Of a DNA stretch of 64,000 nucleotides, positions 33,932-45,628 are shown piece after piece. The notes beneath the pieces are model-generated. The model saw only the letters and a list, made by a program, of their open reading frames with translations. It was not told where the DNA came from and ran no database searches. The stretch covers positions 1 to 64,000 of the forward strand of contig NZ_KE384566.1 in the NCBI RefSeq assembly GCF_000426765.1. Reading direction: 5' to 3'. Made by a program: the position numbers and the translations under genes. Position 1 is the first letter of the stretch, and every line of letters starts with the position of its first letter. The DNA comes from Vibrio litoralis DSM 17657. GTDB taxonomy: Bacteria; Pseudomonadota; Gammaproteobacteria; Enterobacterales; Vibrionaceae.

Positions 33932-35227
33932 ATGTCAACACAACTATCAGTGAGTATTACTCGTGAAGCGGCTCCATCTCAATGGGGTGAAAAGGCACTA
34001 CTTTCTTTTTCTGCCGACGGTGCGATTGTTCACTTGCTATCAGCATCTGATTTTGATTCGGCGCAACGTGCAGCACGCAAACTAGCCTCACAAGGCATTA
34101 AACATGTTGAGCTAACCGGTGAAGATTGGGATTTGGAAACGATCTGGGTTTTCGTTCAAGGTTTCCGTTCTTCTAAAAAAGGTAATACCGTTACTTGGCC
34201 TCAGTTAGATAACGAAGCGCAACTAGAGTTAGAAGCGCGTATTAAGGTGACGGATTGGGTTCGTGACATTATTAATAAAAGTGCCGAAGAAGTGGCGCCT
34301 CGTCAATTAACGACTATGGCGGGCGAGTTTATAAAATCTTTAGCTCCAGAAGGCAGTGTTAGCTACAAGATCGTAAAAGATAAAGATCTACTAACTGAAG
34401 GCTGGGAAGGGATCTATGCTGTAGGGCGTGGCTCTGAGCGTACCTCTGCGATGTTACAGCTAGACTTTAACCCAACCGGCGATGTTGACGCGCCTGTTTA
34501 TGCTTGTCTGGTCGGTAAAGGCATTACGTTTGATTCGGGTGGCTACAGTATTAAACCATCGGGTTTTATGGATTCAATGAAAGCGGATATGGGCGGCTCT
34601 GGTACGATTACCGGAGGATTGGCATTAGCCATCGCTCGTGGTTTGAATAAGCGTGTAAAACTGATCTTATGCTGCGCGGAGAATATGATTTCTGGCCGAG
34701 CACTAAAACTCGGTGACATCATTACTTATAAAAATGGCAAGACCGTTGAAGTAATGAATACCGATGCGGAAGGCCGACTAGTACTAGCCGATGGCTTAAT
34801 GTACGCCAGTGAGCAAAAACCAAAGCTGATTATTGATTGTGCCACCTTAACCGGCGCAGCTAAAAATGCCCTAGGTAACGATTATCATGCTCTACTTACG
34901 TTCGACAACAAGCTGGCACAGAAAGCGCTAAAAAGTGCGGAACAGGAATCAGAAGGCTTGTGGCAATTACCGTTAGCTGATTTCCATCGTAACATGCTGC
35001 CATCAAACTTTGCTGATATGTCGAATATCTCGTCAGCGGCATATAGCCCAGGCGCAAGTACAGCGGCCGCCTTTTTGTCTTACTTTGTCGAAGATTATAA
35101 AAAAGGCTGGTTACACTTTGATTGTGCAGGCACTTACCGTAAATCATCAAGTGACAAGTGGTCAGCTGGAGCGACAGGGATGGGCGTAAGAACGTTAGCT
35201 AGAATTTTGATTGAACAAGCAAAATAA
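33932..35227 (+). CDS. pepB: PepB, M17 leucyl aminopeptidase family
   Basis: Cytoplasmic di-metal aminopeptidase of 431 residues. Metal-binding and catalytic blocks: [27 protein letters not shown] and the M17 signature [13 protein letters not shown]. It lies directly after isc, as in E. coli. Confidence 0.94.
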   Translation: MSTQLSVSITREAAPSQWGEKALLSFSADGAIVHLLSASDFDSAQRAARKLASQGIKHVELTGEDWDLETIWVFVQGFRSSKKGNTVTWPQLDNEAQLELEARIKVTDWVRDIINKSAEEVAPRQLTTMAGEFIKSLAPEGSVSYKIVKDKDLLTEGWEGIYAVGRGSERTSAMLQLDFNPTGDVDAPVYACLVGKGITFDSGGYSIKPSGFMDSMKADMGGSGTITGGLALAIARGLNKRVKLILCCAENMISGRALKLGDIITYKNGKTVEVMNTDAEGRLVLADGLMYASEQKPKLIIDCATLTGAAKNALGNDYHALLTFDNKLAQKALKSAEQESEGLWQLPLADFHRNMLPSNFADMSNISSAAYSPGASTAAAFLSYFVEDYKKGWLHFDCAGTYRKSSSDKWSAGATGMGVRTLARILIEQAK

Positions 35228-35325
35228 CGACACAACATAAGTAAAATAACCACAACATAAAGCTTAGGGGGAATCATTTTCTCCCTCTTGCTAACAATGA
35301 TAAAAATAAGACCAAAGGATTTTAT

Positions 35326-35751
35326 ATGGCTTTAGAAAGAACATTTTCAATCATCAAGCCCGATGCGGTTGAACGTAACCTGATTGGTGCCATTTATCAA
35401 CGAATGGAAAAAGCTGGGTTGTCTATCGTTGCTGCTAAAATGGTACATTTAACTGCAGAGCAAGCGAGTGGTTTTTATGCTGAGCATGAAGGCAAACCGT
35501 TTTTTGAGCCGTTAAAAGAATTTATGACATCTGGACCTATTATGGTGCAAGTACTGGAAGGTGAAAATGCCATTGCTCGTTACCGTGAGCTAATGGGAAA
35601 AACCAATCCAGACGAAGCGGCTTGTGGCACTTTACGTGCGGATTATGCACTTAGTATGCGTCATAACTCGGTTCATGGCTCGGACAGCCCTGAATCAGCA
35701 GCTCGTGAAATTGAGTTCTTTTTCCCGCAATCAGAAATTTGTCCACGCTGA
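35326..35751 (+). CDS. ndk: Ndk, nucleoside diphosphate kinase
   Basis: 141 residues, the bacterial short form. It begins [15 protein letters not shown]; the phospho-His is H117 in [14 protein letters not shown]. It balances NTP and dNTP pools. AAAGGA precedes the ATG and a terminator follows. Confidence 0.98.
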   Translation: MALERTFSIIKPDAVERNLIGAIYQRMEKAGLSIVAAKMVHLTAEQASGFYAEHEGKPFFEPLKEFMTSGPIMVQVLEGENAIARYRELMGKTNPDEAACGTLRADYALSMRHNSVHGSDSPESAAREIEFFFPQSEICPR

Positions 35752-35793
35752 CAACTACAGCTTTATTCAGTCAGATAGAATTCCACTATACTT

Positions 35794-35821
35794 AAGAGAC
35801 CAATAAGGTCTCTTTTTTTAT
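35794..35821 (+). terminator. terminator of ndk
   Basis: Stem AAGAGACC / GGTCTCTT with loop AATAA and a long T run. Confidence 0.88.
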
Positions 35822-36001
35822 AGATGCTTTGTATTTTAAATCGTAGTTTTGTTGACGACGTTAATTCACTTGTTGCCTTACTACAACGCCAATTACTTAC
35901 GTATAGCTATTTGAATTCTACATACTGAACAAACCTTGTTGTGAGTGTATAAACCCTGTACAATTCGCGCCCTTATTTATCGTTCCATTAGTGAGAGAAC
36001 C

Positions 36002-37120
36002 ATGACCATGACAAAAGTAAATCTGCTGGATTTTGACCGTAAAGGTTTACGCCAGTTTTTTACCGAAGAGCTCAATGAGAAGGCGTTTCGTGCCGATCAG
36101 ATCATGAAATGGATTTACCATTTTGGCTATGACGATTTCTCACAGATGAATAACATCAATAAAGCACTGCGCAAAAAATTAGAAGAGCGTTGTGAAATTC
36201 GTGCGCCTTATGTATCTGAAGCGCAGCATTCAAGTGATGGCACCATTAAATGGGCAATGCGTGTTGGCGATCAAGATGTTGAGACGGTTTACATTCCTGA
36301 TGGCGATCGCGCTACCTTATGTGTGTCATCTCAAGTTGGTTGTGCACTGGCTTGTACTTTCTGCTCAACGGCGCAACAAGGCTTTAACCGCAATTTAAAA
36401 GTGTCAGAAATTGTTGGCCAAATCTGGCGTGCATCGCGTGAAATTGGTTTAGAGAAAGAAACTGGCCGCCGCCCGATTACCAACGTGGTAATGATGGGGA
36501 TGGGTGAGCCGTTACTGAATATGAAAAACTTGATGCCATCACTAGAGATCATGCTAGATGACCTTGGCTTTGGGTTATCGAAACGTCGTGTAACAGTTTC
36601 AACTTCAGGTGTGGTTTCTGGCCTTGATCAAATGACTGGCAACATCGATGTGGCACTTGCTATCTCATTGCATGCGCCTAATGATGAGCTGCGTAGTCAG
36701 ATTATGCCAATTAACGACCGCTGGAATATTCAAGATTTCTTAGAATCCGTTCGTCGTTATATTGCCACTTCAAATGCCAACCGCGGCAAAGTGACAATTG
36801 AGTATGTTTTACTCGATCACGTTAATGATGATATGGAACATGCTAGGCAGCTCGCAGAGTTACTAAAAGATACCCCTGCAAAAATTAATTTAATTCCATT
36901 TAACCCTTACCCTGGGTCACCATACAAGAAACCAAGTAATTCTCGTATTGATCGTTTTATGAAAACCTTAATGCAATACGACTACACGGTGACGGTACGT
37001 AAAACTCGTGGTGATGATATTGATGCGGCATGTGGTCAACTTGTCGGAGATGTGATCGATCGAACAAAACGTACAAAGCAGAAGCAGCAAGGGGAACCTA
37101 TTCCAGTAAAAGCCGTCTGA
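36002..37120 (+). CDS. rlmN: RlmN, 23S rRNA A2503 / tRNA A37 methyltransferase
   Basis: A radical-SAM enzyme that forms 2-methyladenosine. It has the cluster motif C-x3-C-x2-C ([12 protein letters not shown]) and the late cysteine region [11 protein letters not shown], needed for the methyl relay. I start it at 36002 (GAGAGAACC upstream), giving 372 residues; the frame is open 19 codons further but that extension is unlike RlmN. It heads the rlmN-pilW-rodZ-ispG-hisS-yfgM-bamB series. Confidence 0.96.
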   Translation: MTMTKVNLLDFDRKGLRQFFTEELNEKAFRADQIMKWIYHFGYDDFSQMNNINKALRKKLEERCEIRAPYVSEAQHSSDGTIKWAMRVGDQDVETVYIPDGDRATLCVSSQVGCALACTFCSTAQQGFNRNLKVSEIVGQIWRASREIGLEKETGRRPITNVVMMGMGEPLLNMKNLMPSLEIMLDDLGFGLSKRRVTVSTSGVVSGLDQMTGNIDVALAISLHAPNDELRSQIMPINDRWNIQDFLESVRRYIATSNANRGKVTIEYVLLDHVNDDMEHARQLAELLKDTPAKINLIPFNPYPGSPYKKPSNSRIDRFMKTLMQYDYTVTVRKTRGDDIDAACGQLVGDVIDRTKRTKQKQQGEPIPVKAV

Positions 37121-37166
37121 TAAATATAGATGGCATTGGTTCCCACTCCTCAATAGGTGGAATCGA

Positions 37167-37928
37167 ATGTTTTCTATAAAAAAGTTAGTTTTTACTTTGG
37201 TAGTTAGTTTCTTAGTTGGTTGTGTTACAGTGACTGACAAGCCAAACACTGCTAAGTTTGATAATATAAAGGCGTCGGAAGCAAGAATCTCATTGGGTTT
37301 GGGGTACTTGGAAGAAGGCAGTATGGTCAAAGCTCGAGAAAACCTTGAGATGGCCGTCAAATATGCGCCATCTTACTATCGAGCTTTGAATTCGGTAGCG
37401 TATTATTATCAAAGAGTTGGCGAATACGAATTAGCTAAAGAGGCTTATGAAGATGCATTGGATAGTTCTCCTAAAAATGGGGATGTCTTAAATAACTACG
37501 GTGCATTTTTATGTCGACAAGGCGAGTATGAAAAAGCGGATGAATTTTTTAACCGCGCGATAGAGCAACCTTATTACTACTTAGTGGCAGCTAGTTATGA
37601 AAATGCTGGTTTATGCGCCCTAAAAAGTGGTGATAAGGGGAAGGCAAGGAATTATTTTTCTCGAGCTCTTGATCATGATCCCAGCAGGTCTCAGTCGTTA
37701 TTACAATTGGCTGAGTTGGAAATCGAAAAGGACGAGTTTTCCAATGCTAGGGTTCGACTATTAAAGTTTAATAAGAGATATGGGTACCGTCCAGTTAGCT
37801 TAGGCTTGTTAATAAAACTAGAAAACAAAGCCAATAACCCTGAGCTAGTGTCTAAATATGGCAACATACTTAAGACTAAATACCCAGACTCTGTCCAATA
37901 TCAGAAGTACAGGCAGAATGAGTACTGA
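37167..37928 (+). CDS. pilW: PilW/PilF, type IV pilus TPR pilotin lipoprotein
   Basis: 253 residues with a lipoprotein signal (LVVSFLVGC, Cys about residue 19) followed by several TPR repeats (SYYRALNSVAYYYQRVGEYELAKEAYEDAL and onward). PilF/PilW helps the PilQ secretin assemble in the outer membrane. It lies between rlmN and rodZ, the usual place in pseudomonads and vibrios. It overlaps rodZ by 11 bp. Confidence 0.88.
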   Translation: MFSIKKLVFTLVVSFLVGCVTVTDKPNTAKFDNIKASEARISLGLGYLEEGSMVKARENLEMAVKYAPSYYRALNSVAYYYQRVGEYELAKEAYEDALDSSPKNGDVLNNYGAFLCRQGEYEKADEFFNRAIEQPYYYLVAASYENAGLCALKSGDKGKARNYFSRALDHDPSRSQSLLQLAELEIEKDEFSNARVRLLKFNKRYGYRPVSLGLLIKLENKANNPELVSKYGNILKTKYPDSVQYQKYRQNEY

Positions 37929-38874
37929 AAACAACGAAGTAGAGAAAAAAGCTGACAGCCACAAAATCCTTCCTGGTGAAATGTTACGCCAGAAAAGAGA
38001 AGAGTTAGGGTTAACTCAGAAGGACATTGCTGAGCGTTTACGCCTAAAAGTATCTGTGATTGAAAATATCGAAAGTAATCATTTCGATAGCCATCATGTA
38101 GCCACATTTATTCGTGGCTATTTTCGATCTTACGCCAAGGCCGTTGGTATCAAAGAGAAAGATATCCTTGCCGCTTTAGAAGAGTCGGGAAGAGGGCAGC
38201 ATAAAGAGCAGCCAATGCATAGCTTTTCTCAAAAAACCAAGAAACAACAACATGATAGCCGTATCATGCGTTTAACTTGGGGGATCTTAATCGTCATCTT
38301 AGGGATCTCATCAGTATGGTGGTGGCAAAATCATCAGCTTGATACCTTATCTCCTTCATCTTTATCCTCACTGCAACAAGAAAGCACAGTGAGCGAGCCT
38401 GATGAGTCAACCAGTCACGTACCATCACTGGATACAACAGAAGCCTCAGAGCAAGACTCTAATGATGTTGTGAAAAATCAACCGCAAGAGCTAGAAGCAA
38501 ATGCGGCGGTGGAGGGACAAGTATCATCTGATGAGGCGAGCACTGATTCAACATCAAGTGCAGTAGAGCCCGCGACAATTGAACCTGCTGAAACAGAAAG
38601 CCAAGAAATTGCTCAAATTACGACAGAGCAAAAGAATGACAATATTTTAGCTATGCAATTTAAAGATGATAGCTGGATACAAGTAAAAGATAGCTCAGGC
38701 TCGGTCCTTGCGACTGGACTGAAAAAAGCCGGTGAGTCTTTAACCTTAACAGGTAAAGTACCTTACTCAATTATTTTAGGCGCTCCTGAAGGAGTGTCTA
38801 TTTCGTTAGCCGAAGAACCTGTTGATCTTTCTAAGTATGCACCAGGTAAAGTGGCCCGATTGACATTACCGTAG
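37918..38874 (+). CDS. rodZ: RodZ, cell-shape protein
   Basis: 318 residues: a cytoplasmic HTH domain (about 22-90, [22 protein letters not shown]) that binds MreB, one membrane helix near residue 120 ([18 protein letters not shown]), a Ser/Thr/Glu-rich periplasmic linker and a C-terminal beta domain ([15 protein letters not shown]). The ATG at 37918 has AGG upstream and overlaps pilW; the frame open to 37858 is unlikely. Confidence 0.93.
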   Translation: MSTENNEVEKKADSHKILPGEMLRQKREELGLTQKDIAERLRLKVSVIENIESNHFDSHHVATFIRGYFRSYAKAVGIKEKDILAALEESGRGQHKEQPMHSFSQKTKKQQHDSRIMRLTWGILIVILGISSVWWWQNHQLDTLSPSSLSSLQQESTVSEPDESTSHVPSLDTTEASEQDSNDVVKNQPQELEANAAVEGQVSSDEASTDSTSSAVEPATIEPAETESQEIAQITTEQKNDNILAMQFKDDSWIQVKDSSGSVLATGLKKAGESLTLTGKVPYSIILGAPEGVSISLAEEPVDLSKYAPGKVARLTLP

Positions 38875-38881
38875 AATTATT

Positions 38882-40003
38882 ATGCAACACGAATCTCCTA
38901 TTAAACGACGCAAGTCGACCCGTATTTACGTTGGTAACGTGCCCGTTGGCGACGGTGCACCGATTGCTGTTCAGTCAATGACTAACACTCGTACTACTGA
39001 TGTTGAAGCAACCGTCGCGCAAATTAAAGCACTTGAAAAAGTGGGCGCTGATATTGTTCGCGTATCGGTACCAACCATGGATGCAGCCGAAGCCTTTAAG
39101 CTGATTAAGCAGCAAGTGAATGTTCCTCTTGTTGCGGATATTCACTTTGATTATCGCATCGCGTTAAAAGTAGCTGAATATGGCGTGGATTGTTTACGAA
39201 TCAACCCTGGTAATATTGGCAACGAAGAACGTATTCGTGCGGTTGTTGACTGTGCTCGCGATAAAAATATTCCAATTCGAATTGGTGTTAATGGCGGCTC
39301 TTTAGAAAAAGAAATCCAACAAAAATATGGCGAACCTACGGCGGAAGCATTAGTAGAATCAGCAATGCGCCACGTGGATATTCTTGATCGCCTGAGCTTT
39401 GATCAGTTTAAAGTCAGTGTGAAAGCTTCTGATGTCTTCCTAGCCGTTGATTCTTATCGCTTATTGGCTAAACAAATTGATCAACCATTGCACCTAGGGA
39501 TCACCGAAGCCGGTGGCGCTCGTGCTGGATCTGTTAAATCAGCGGTTGGCCTAGGTATGCTACTAGCGGAAGGTATCGGAGATACACTCCGTATTTCTCT
39601 AGCCGCTAATCCTGTTGAAGAAATTAAAGTTGGCTTCGATATCTTGAAGTCACTGCGTATCCGTTCTCGCGGCATCAACTTTATTGCATGCCCTACCTGT
39701 TCTCGTCAAGAGTTTGACGTAATAGGAACAGTTAATGCGCTAGAAGAACGTTTAGAAGACATCATTACTCCAATGGATGTCTCTATTATCGGTTGTGTGG
39801 TTAATGGCCCGGGTGAAGCTGAAGTTTCACATATGGGCATCGCTGGCGGTAATAAGAAAAGTGCGTTTTATGAAGATGGTAAACGTCAGAAAGAGCGCTT
39901 TGATAATGATAATGTTATCGATCAACTAGAAGCGAAGATTCGCGCCAAAGCATCCATGTTAGATAGCAATAACCGTATTGATATCAGCCACATCGATAAA
40001 TAA
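38882..40003 (+). CDS. ispG: IspG, 4-hydroxy-3-methylbut-2-enyl diphosphate synthase
   Basis: Penultimate step of the MEP isoprenoid pathway, 373 residues. It has the TIM-barrel start [19 protein letters not shown] and the [4Fe-4S] cysteines in [10 protein letters not shown] and [13 protein letters not shown]. It relies on iron-sulfur assembly from the nearby isc operon. 7 bp after rodZ. Confidence 0.97.
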   Translation: MQHESPIKRRKSTRIYVGNVPVGDGAPIAVQSMTNTRTTDVEATVAQIKALEKVGADIVRVSVPTMDAAEAFKLIKQQVNVPLVADIHFDYRIALKVAEYGVDCLRINPGNIGNEERIRAVVDCARDKNIPIRIGVNGGSLEKEIQQKYGEPTAEALVESAMRHVDILDRLSFDQFKVSVKASDVFLAVDSYRLLAKQIDQPLHLGITEAGGARAGSVKSAVGLGMLLAEGIGDTLRISLAANPVEEIKVGFDILKSLRIRSRGINFIACPTCSRQEFDVIGTVNALEERLEDIITPMDVSIIGCVVNGPGEAEVSHMGIAGGNKKSAFYEDGKRQKERFDNDNVIDQLEAKIRAKASMLDSNNRIDISHIDK

Positions 40004-40033
40004 TCACCTATACGAATATAAACGGTAAAGACT

Positions 40034-41302
40034 GTGAGTAAAACAATTCAAGCTATTCGAGGCATGAACGATTGCCTTCCGACACAATCTCCACTTTGGC
40101 ATAAAGTTGAAGACGCCGTGAAACGTGTCGTTAGTTCTTATGGATACAATGAAATCCGTATGCCAATCGTTGAGATGACGAACCTATTCAAGCGTGCGAT
40201 TGGTGAAGTTACCGACGTCGTTGAAAAGGAAATGTACACCTTTGAAGACCGTAATGGCGATAGCTTAACTCTGCGCCCTGAAGGGACAGCGGGTTGTGTG
40301 CGTGCTGGAATTGAAAATGGTTTGATTTATAACCAAGAGCAACGTCTGTGGTATATGGGACCAATGTTCCGCCATGAACGTCCACAAAAAGGTCGTTATC
40401 GCCAATTCCACCAAGTTGGTGTTGAAGTGTTTGGCTTGCAAGGACCGGATGTTGATGCGGAATTGATCATGATGACGGCACGTCTATGGCGTGAGTTGGG
40501 GATCGATAAACACGTTCGCCTTGAATTGAACTCGATTGGCTCTTTAGAAGCTCGTCAACACTACCGTAGTGTCTTGATTGAATTTTTAGAGCAGCATATT
40601 GATGTGCTGGACGAAGACTGCAAACGTCGTATGTACACCAACCCTCTACGCGTATTGGATACCAAAAACCCTGAGATCCAAGCGATTCTAGTCGATGCAC
40701 CTCAACTAGCTGATTATCTTGATGATGATTCAAAAGCCCACTTTGCAGGTCTATGTGAATTGCTCGATGCCGCGGGCATTGAATACCAAGTCAATCAACG
40801 TTTAGTTCGTGGTTTAGATTATTACAATAAAACCGTTTTTGAGTGGATCACTGAAAGCCTTGGCTCACAAGGTACCGTTTGTGGTGGTGGTCGTTATGAT
40901 GGTCTAGTTGAGCAGCTTGGTGGTAAACCAGCTCCTGCAGTAGGCTTCGCGATGGGGCTTGAGCGCTTAGTATTAATGCTAGAAACCTTAGAGCTTAATG
41001 ATACTCGTAAAGCGGTTGACGTTTACTTAGTGACAGCAGGTGAAGGTACTTTAGTTAATGGTATGAAGCTTGCTGAACAATTACGTGAATCAGTACCGGG
41101 ACTTCGTCTTATGACTCACTTTGGTGGCGGTAACTTTAAGAAGCAATTCAAACGTGCGGATAAAGTAGGCGCAACCATGGCACTGGTATTGGGTGAAAAT
41201 GAAGTAGCAGATCAAACTATTGTGGTTAAAGATCTTGCTGGTGGTGAACAACAAACCATGCCGCAAGCCGATGTTGCTGCTCATTTAGCTAACATTATTT
41301 AA
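40034..41302 (+). CDS. hisS: HisS, histidyl-tRNA synthetase
   Basis: Class IIa synthetase of 422 residues. It has [15 protein letters not shown], class II motif 2 ([16 protein letters not shown]), the His-specific [13 protein letters not shown] and motif 3 GFAMGLERL, then the anticodon-binding domain. Start codon GTG. Confidence 0.98.
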   Translation: MSKTIQAIRGMNDCLPTQSPLWHKVEDAVKRVVSSYGYNEIRMPIVEMTNLFKRAIGEVTDVVEKEMYTFEDRNGDSLTLRPEGTAGCVRAGIENGLIYNQEQRLWYMGPMFRHERPQKGRYRQFHQVGVEVFGLQGPDVDAELIMMTARLWRELGIDKHVRLELNSIGSLEARQHYRSVLIEFLEQHIDVLDEDCKRRMYTNPLRVLDTKNPEIQAILVDAPQLADYLDDDSKAHFAGLCELLDAAGIEYQVNQRLVRGLDYYNKTVFEWITESLGSQGTVCGGGRYDGLVEQLGGKPAPAVGFAMGLERLVLMLETLELNDTRKAVDVYLVTAGEGTLVNGMKLAEQLRESVPGLRLMTHFGGGNFKKQFKRADKVGATMALVLGENEVADQTIVVKDLAGGEQQTMPQADVAAHLANII

Positions 41303-41337
41303 TTTATATTGAGTCGATTTATTTAAGAGGACAGGAC

Positions 41338-41955
41338 GTGAGTATCTACGACGCTGATGAAGAACAACAAGTAGAAGCAATTAAAGATTGGTGGCATGCG
41401 AACGGTAAAGCCGTGATTATCGGTGTTGTTGTTGGTATCGGCGGCATTGTGGGATGGCGTTACTATCAAGACACCCAAACGACGGCACAAGAAACCGCAT
41501 CACATGGTTATACCGCTATCGTTTCGAATATTGAAGCGAAAGGCATTGATGCCGCAGCATCAGCGCAAGAGTTCATTGATAATAACGATAAAACGGCTTA
41601 TGCGGTTTTAACAGCATTACAACTAGCAAAAGTACAAATCGATGCCGATAAGCTTGATGATGCACTTACTCAGTTGAAATGGGCTCAAGCCAATACCAAA
41701 GATGAAACTTTAACGCCAATTATCGCTTACCGCACTGCACGCGTACTTGCAGCACAAGGTGAGTATGACAATGCGATTAAAACTGTTTCAGATGTAAAAT
41801 CAGAAGCTTGGAAGGCGAGAAACCAAGAGCTTATGGGTGATATTTACCTGCTAAAAGGTGATAAAGACGCCGCAGTGAAAGCCTATACTCAAGCTCAACA
41901 AGATGGTTCAACCAATCAAGCGCTGCAAATTAAACTTGATGATCTTGCAAAGTAA
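41338..41955 (+). CDS. yfgM: YfgM, ancillary SecYEG translocon protein
   Basis: 205 residues: a short cytoplasmic N-terminus (DEEQQVEAIKDWWHANGK), one membrane helix at about 24-42 and a periplasmic TPR-like domain. In E. coli YfgM works with PpiD at the translocon. Start GTG with AGGACAGG upstream. 12 bp before bamB. Confidence 0.92.
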   Translation: MSIYDADEEQQVEAIKDWWHANGKAVIIGVVVGIGGIVGWRYYQDTQTTAQETASHGYTAIVSNIEAKGIDAAASAQEFIDNNDKTAYAVLTALQLAKVQIDADKLDDALTQLKWAQANTKDETLTPIIAYRTARVLAAQGEYDNAIKTVSDVKSEAWKARNQELMGDIYLLKGDKDAAVKAYTQAQQDGSTNQALQIKLDDLAK

Positions 41956-41967
41956 GGGATGTCTTGC

Positions 41968-43134
41968 ATGAAAAAAATGTTCAACCGTAGCTTAGCGATT
42001 TCAGCTATTGCACTTGGTCTCTTAGGCTGTTCTAGCGAAGAAGATACGATTGTGATGGCTCCGCTACCAGTAGTGAATAGTCAATTTACTCCGACAACAG
42101 AGTGGAGTACTTCTATCGGTGATGGAGTTGGACATTATTTTTCAAAACTTTCTCCTGTGTATTCTTATGACAAAGTGTTTGTTGCAAGCCGCGATGGTGA
42201 AGTTAAAGCGCTGGATCCTGAGACAGGGAATACTCTCTGGGAACAAGATTTATCTGACGATGGCCCCGCTCGTTTATCCGGTGGCTTAACCGCTTCTTAT
42301 GACAAGTTATATATCGGTACTGAAAATGGCGAAGCGTTTGCTCTGTCGGTAGAAGATGGTTCCATTGTTTGGCAGCAGAAAGTCGATGGCGAAATCTTAG
42401 CAAAACCATTAGCCGATGAAAGCTTAGTGATGTTGCATACCAGTAAAGGCTCTTTGATTGCTTTAAAGCAAGATTCGGGTGAACAAGCTTGGGACATCAC
42501 TAATGAAGTACCTAACTTAACCTTACGTGGTGATAGTTCTCCGGTTTCTATTTCTGGCGGTGTATTTTGGGGAATGGCCAATGGTCGTCTTGCTGCAGCA
42601 TTGATTCAACGTGGTCAGTTATTATGGCAACAACCGATTGGTACGCCAAAAGGCTCAACAGAAATTGATCGTCTCGTCGATGTTGATGCTAGTCCGTTAA
42701 TTATAGGCTCTAACCTATACGCGGTTGGGATTAATGGTCAATTGGTCGCAATTGATTTACGTTCAGGTGCGCCAATGTGGAAACGTACCTATTCTTCTGC
42801 AACCGATCTTGCGACTGACGGCAGCCGTATTTTTGTGGTGACCGATAAAGATCATATTTCGGCAGTAGATATCCGTAGTGGTACTGAGCTTTGGAGTAAT
42901 GAATCGCTAGAGTACCGTCAGTTAACCGCACCTGTGATGCTTGGTGATTACCTAGTGGTAGCAGATGGCGAAGGTTACCTGCATTGGCTAGATAGAACGT
43001 CTGGCAAATTTGTCGCACAGCAGTTAATTGATGATGACGGTATCGCAACTGCACCGATTGAAACGGATGACGGTTTTATCATCATTGATCGTGATGGCGG
43101 TATAAAGAAAATGCAGATCCCTGAAGGATCGTGA
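41968..43134 (+). CDS. bamB: BamB, outer-membrane protein assembly lipoprotein
   Basis: 388 residues. Lipoprotein signal with lipobox LGLLGC, then an eight-bladed PQQ-like beta-propeller (repeats such as VKALDPETGNTLWEQDL and ISAVDIRSGTELWSNESL). Part of the BAM complex that inserts outer-membrane proteins. The start at 41968 fits the AAGGG site; the ATG at 41959 directly abuts it. Confidence 0.96.
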   Translation: MKKMFNRSLAISAIALGLLGCSSEEDTIVMAPLPVVNSQFTPTTEWSTSIGDGVGHYFSKLSPVYSYDKVFVASRDGEVKALDPETGNTLWEQDLSDDGPARLSGGLTASYDKLYIGTENGEAFALSVEDGSIVWQQKVDGEILAKPLADESLVMLHTSKGSLIALKQDSGEQAWDITNEVPNLTLRGDSSPVSISGGVFWGMANGRLAAALIQRGQLLWQQPIGTPKGSTEIDRLVDVDASPLIIGSNLYAVGINGQLVAIDLRSGAPMWKRTYSSATDLATDGSRIFVVTDKDHISAVDIRSGTELWSNESLEYRQLTAPVMLGDYLVVADGEGYLHWLDRTSGKFVAQQLIDDDGIATAPIETDDGFIIIDRDGGIKKMQIPEGS

Positions 43135-43171
43135 TATAATCTGCGGCCCTGATTTTATCAGTATGAGTAAT

Positions 43172-43203
43172 CGGCTCCTATCCAAATCGGATTATAGGAG
43201 CCG
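43172..43203 (+). terminator. hairpin after bamB
   Basis: A 10-bp stem CGGCTCCTAT / ATAGGAGCCG with a 12-base loop and a modest TTGTTATT tail. It probably ends or attenuates the rlmN-bamB transcript before der. Confidence 0.65.
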
Positions 43204-43350
43204 TTGTTATTCTTAGCTATGCTATTTAAGCGGTTAGCTAAGAATTTTGAATAGATTAATTTGAATAGATTAAGTAGTTATAGGTAACCATCATGTTGAT
43301 GATCATTACCTATAACTACTGATGTGATTTTAAAGATTGTAGAGGTAAAT

Positions 43351-44856
43351 ATGATTCCTGTAGTGGCTCTAGTTGGGCGTCCAAACGTTGGTAAATCCAC
43401 GTTATTTAATCGTCTTACACGTACACGTGACGCGCTGGTGGCTGACTTTCCAGGCTTAACTCGCGATCGTAAATATGGTCAAGCCAAATCAGGTGAGCAT
43501 GAGTTCATCGTGATTGATACCGGCGGTATTGATGGCACCGAAGACGGCGTAGAAACCAAAATGGCTGAACAGTCATTAGCGGCGATTGAAGAAGCGGATG
43601 TCGTTTTATTTATGGTGGATGGCCGTGCTGGTCTAACCGTAGCCGATGAGGCGATCGCTCGTCACCTACGCATGCGTGAAAAACCAAGCATGCTAGTGGT
43701 TAACAAAGTTGACGGTATTGATGCTGACGCGGCAAGTGCTGAATTCTGGCAACTAGGCATGGATAAGATTTATCACATTGCAGCGGCGCATGGTCGTGGT
43801 GTAATGAGCCTAATTGATAAAGCATTAAAACCATTTTCAGATGAATTTGCAGCAGAACAAGCACTGCTCAATGGTGGGATTGAAGATCTTACTGGCGATG
43901 TGGATGTGGAAGAAGAGCAGCTTGAATACACCGAAGAGCAAGCTGAAGCTGAATTCAAACGTCTACAAGATCAACCAATTAAACTTGCTATCATTGGTCG
44001 ACCAAACGTCGGTAAATCAACGCTGACTAACCGTATTCTGGGTGAAGAGCGTGTCGTGGTTTACGATATGCCAGGAACTACTCGCGATTCTATCTATATC
44101 CCAATGAAGCGTGATGAACGTGAATATGTGTTGATTGATACCGCCGGTGTTCGTCGTCGTAAGCGTATTAATGAAGCGGTTGAAAAATTCTCGGTCATTA
44201 AAACTTTAAAAGCGATTGAAGATGCTAACGTGGTATTAGTGATCATTGATGCTCGTGAAAATATTTCTGATCAAGATCTTAGTTTATTAGGTTTTGCGCT
44301 TAATGCGGGTCGTTCACTGGTGATTGCCGTGAATAAGTGGGATGGTCTTGATACTGATGTCAAAGAGCGCGTGAAGAAAGAGCTAGACCGCCGTTTAGGT
44401 TTCGTTGATTTTGCTCGTATTCACTTTATCTCTGCGTTACATGGTACCGGTGTTGGACATTTATTCGAATCAGTACAAGAAGCGTATAAATCTGCTACGA
44501 CACGTGTTGGTACTTCTGTGTTAACTCGAATCATGAAGATGGCGCAAGATGATCACCAGCCGCCGCTTATTCGTGGTCGCCGTGTGAAGATGAAATATGC
44601 CCACGCCGGTGGTTATAACCCGCCAATCGTGGTGGTGCATGGTAACCAAGTAAAAGATTTGCCGGATTCTTACAAGCGCTATTTGATGAACTACTTCCGT
44701 CGTTCTTTGGAAATCATGGGTACACCAATTCGTATTCAATTCCAAAATAGTGAGAACCCATTTGAGAATCAAGCGCCAACCAAAAAAGCGGGCTATTCTG
44801 AAGAGCAGAAGCGTAAACGTATGGTGAGTTTGATTAAGCGTGGCCGTAAGAAGTAG
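43351..44856 (+). CDS. der: Der (EngA), double-GTPase ribosome assembly factor
   Basis: 501 residues with two tandem GTPase domains, each with GRPNVGKST (near residues 8 and 213 from this start), DxxG (DTGGID, DTAGVR) and NKxD (VNKVDG, VNKWDG), then a KH-like C-terminal domain. It matures the 50S subunit. AGAGG before the ATG at 43351 fixes the start. Confidence 0.97.
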   Translation: MIPVVALVGRPNVGKSTLFNRLTRTRDALVADFPGLTRDRKYGQAKSGEHEFIVIDTGGIDGTEDGVETKMAEQSLAAIEEADVVLFMVDGRAGLTVADEAIARHLRMREKPSMLVVNKVDGIDADAASAEFWQLGMDKIYHIAAAHGRGVMSLIDKALKPFSDEFAAEQALLNGGIEDLTGDVDVEEEQLEYTEEQAEAEFKRLQDQPIKLAIIGRPNVGKSTLTNRILGEERVVVYDMPGTTRDSIYIPMKRDEREYVLIDTAGVRRRKRINEAVEKFSVIKTLKAIEDANVVLVIIDARENISDQDLSLLGFALNAGRSLVIAVNKWDGLDTDVKERVKKELDRRLGFVDFARIHFISALHGTGVGHLFESVQEAYKSATTRVGTSVLTRIMKMAQDDHQPPLIRGRRVKMKYAHAGGYNPPIVVVHGNQVKDLPDSYKRYLMNYFRRSLEIMGTPIRIQFQNSENPFENQAPTKKAGYSEEQKRKRMVSLIKRGRKK

Positions 44857-44887
44857 TTTGCTACACGCACAATAACTGTAACGTTAA

Positions 44888-44914
44888 ATACCACTCCAAT
44901 TGAGTGGTATTTTT
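44888..44914 (+). terminator. terminator of der
   Basis: Stem ATACCACTC / GAGTGGTAT with loop CAATT followed by TTTTG. Confidence 0.85.
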
Positions 44915-45295
44915 GTATGTAAGATTAGCTTTTGAGAGAAGTGCACTGGAAGCATGAATTGCAATTAGAAGTCACTTCTCCTGTAAGTCGATGATCTTTT
45001 GGTTTAATAGCCTAAATAGAGTTTTTTAGAATATCTAAAATATCGGATCGTGGTGATTTTAAATTGTAATTTAGATTATTATTCTTTTTAAAATCGAAAT
45101 GCAGAACATGTAACTTATGCTTTCGGCATATGGTGATATAAATATTCTTAATGAGGTAGATCGCTGATCACGGGGTAGAAAGCGGAAGATCGGTGAAAGA
45201 TCTATTTATCTTATCTGAAGTTAGTAAATTTTTTTGTCCTGCTAGGATAATAGTACTATTGAGTTAAATCTGCAGATATTTTTACAGAGGTGATT
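44915..45295. other. 381-bp spacer with no recognisable gene
   Basis: AT-rich sequence between der and yfgJ. I see no open frame of note, tRNA or repeat. A small RNA cannot be excluded by eye. AGAGG before 45296 belongs to yfgJ. Confidence 0.5.
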
Positions 45296-45541
45296 ATGAA
45301 GCAGGATTTATGTCCTTCTTGCCAAGGGGAATTAACCTTCGATACTAGTGACAATAAAGGAAGTGAGCAATATCAATGTCATGCATGCCAGCGTATCTAT
45401 ACGTGCGTAGCCAAGTGTCCAGACTGCCAGCAAACGGCAGGCAAAATACAGGCCTGTGGCTCGGTGAGTTACTTTTGTTCTCATTGTAATGAGCTTAAGT
45501 CAAAATCGCGTATTCTGTTCGAGTACCATGACGCCCTTTAA
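45296..45541 (+). CDS. yfgJ: YfgJ-like double zinc-ribbon protein
   Basis: 81 residues with two zinc ribbons, CPSCQGEL...CHACQRIYTC and CPDCQQTAG...CGSVSYFCSHC. The layout matches E. coli YfgJ, also encoded near der. AGAGG 5 bp before the ATG fixes the start. Its function is unknown, and zinc binding is inferred. Confidence 0.85.
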   Translation: MKQDLCPSCQGELTFDTSDNKGSEQYQCHACQRIYTCVAKCPDCQQTAGKIQACGSVSYFCSHCNELKSKSRILFEYHDAL

Positions 45542-45573
45542 ACAGGAAGCGGTACGGGAGCGGTAGGTACAAA

Positions 45574-45610
45574 AAAGCCAGCGAGCATAATGCAATACTT
45601 CGCTGGCTTT
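45574..45610 (-). terminator. bidirectional terminator between yfgJ and the EAL gene
   Basis: An 11-bp stem AAAGCCAGCGA / TCGCTGGCTTT with a 15-base loop. A-rich left and T-ending right flanks suit both converging genes. Confidence 0.75.
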
Positions 45611-45628
45611 GAATTTCAAATGTTGTCG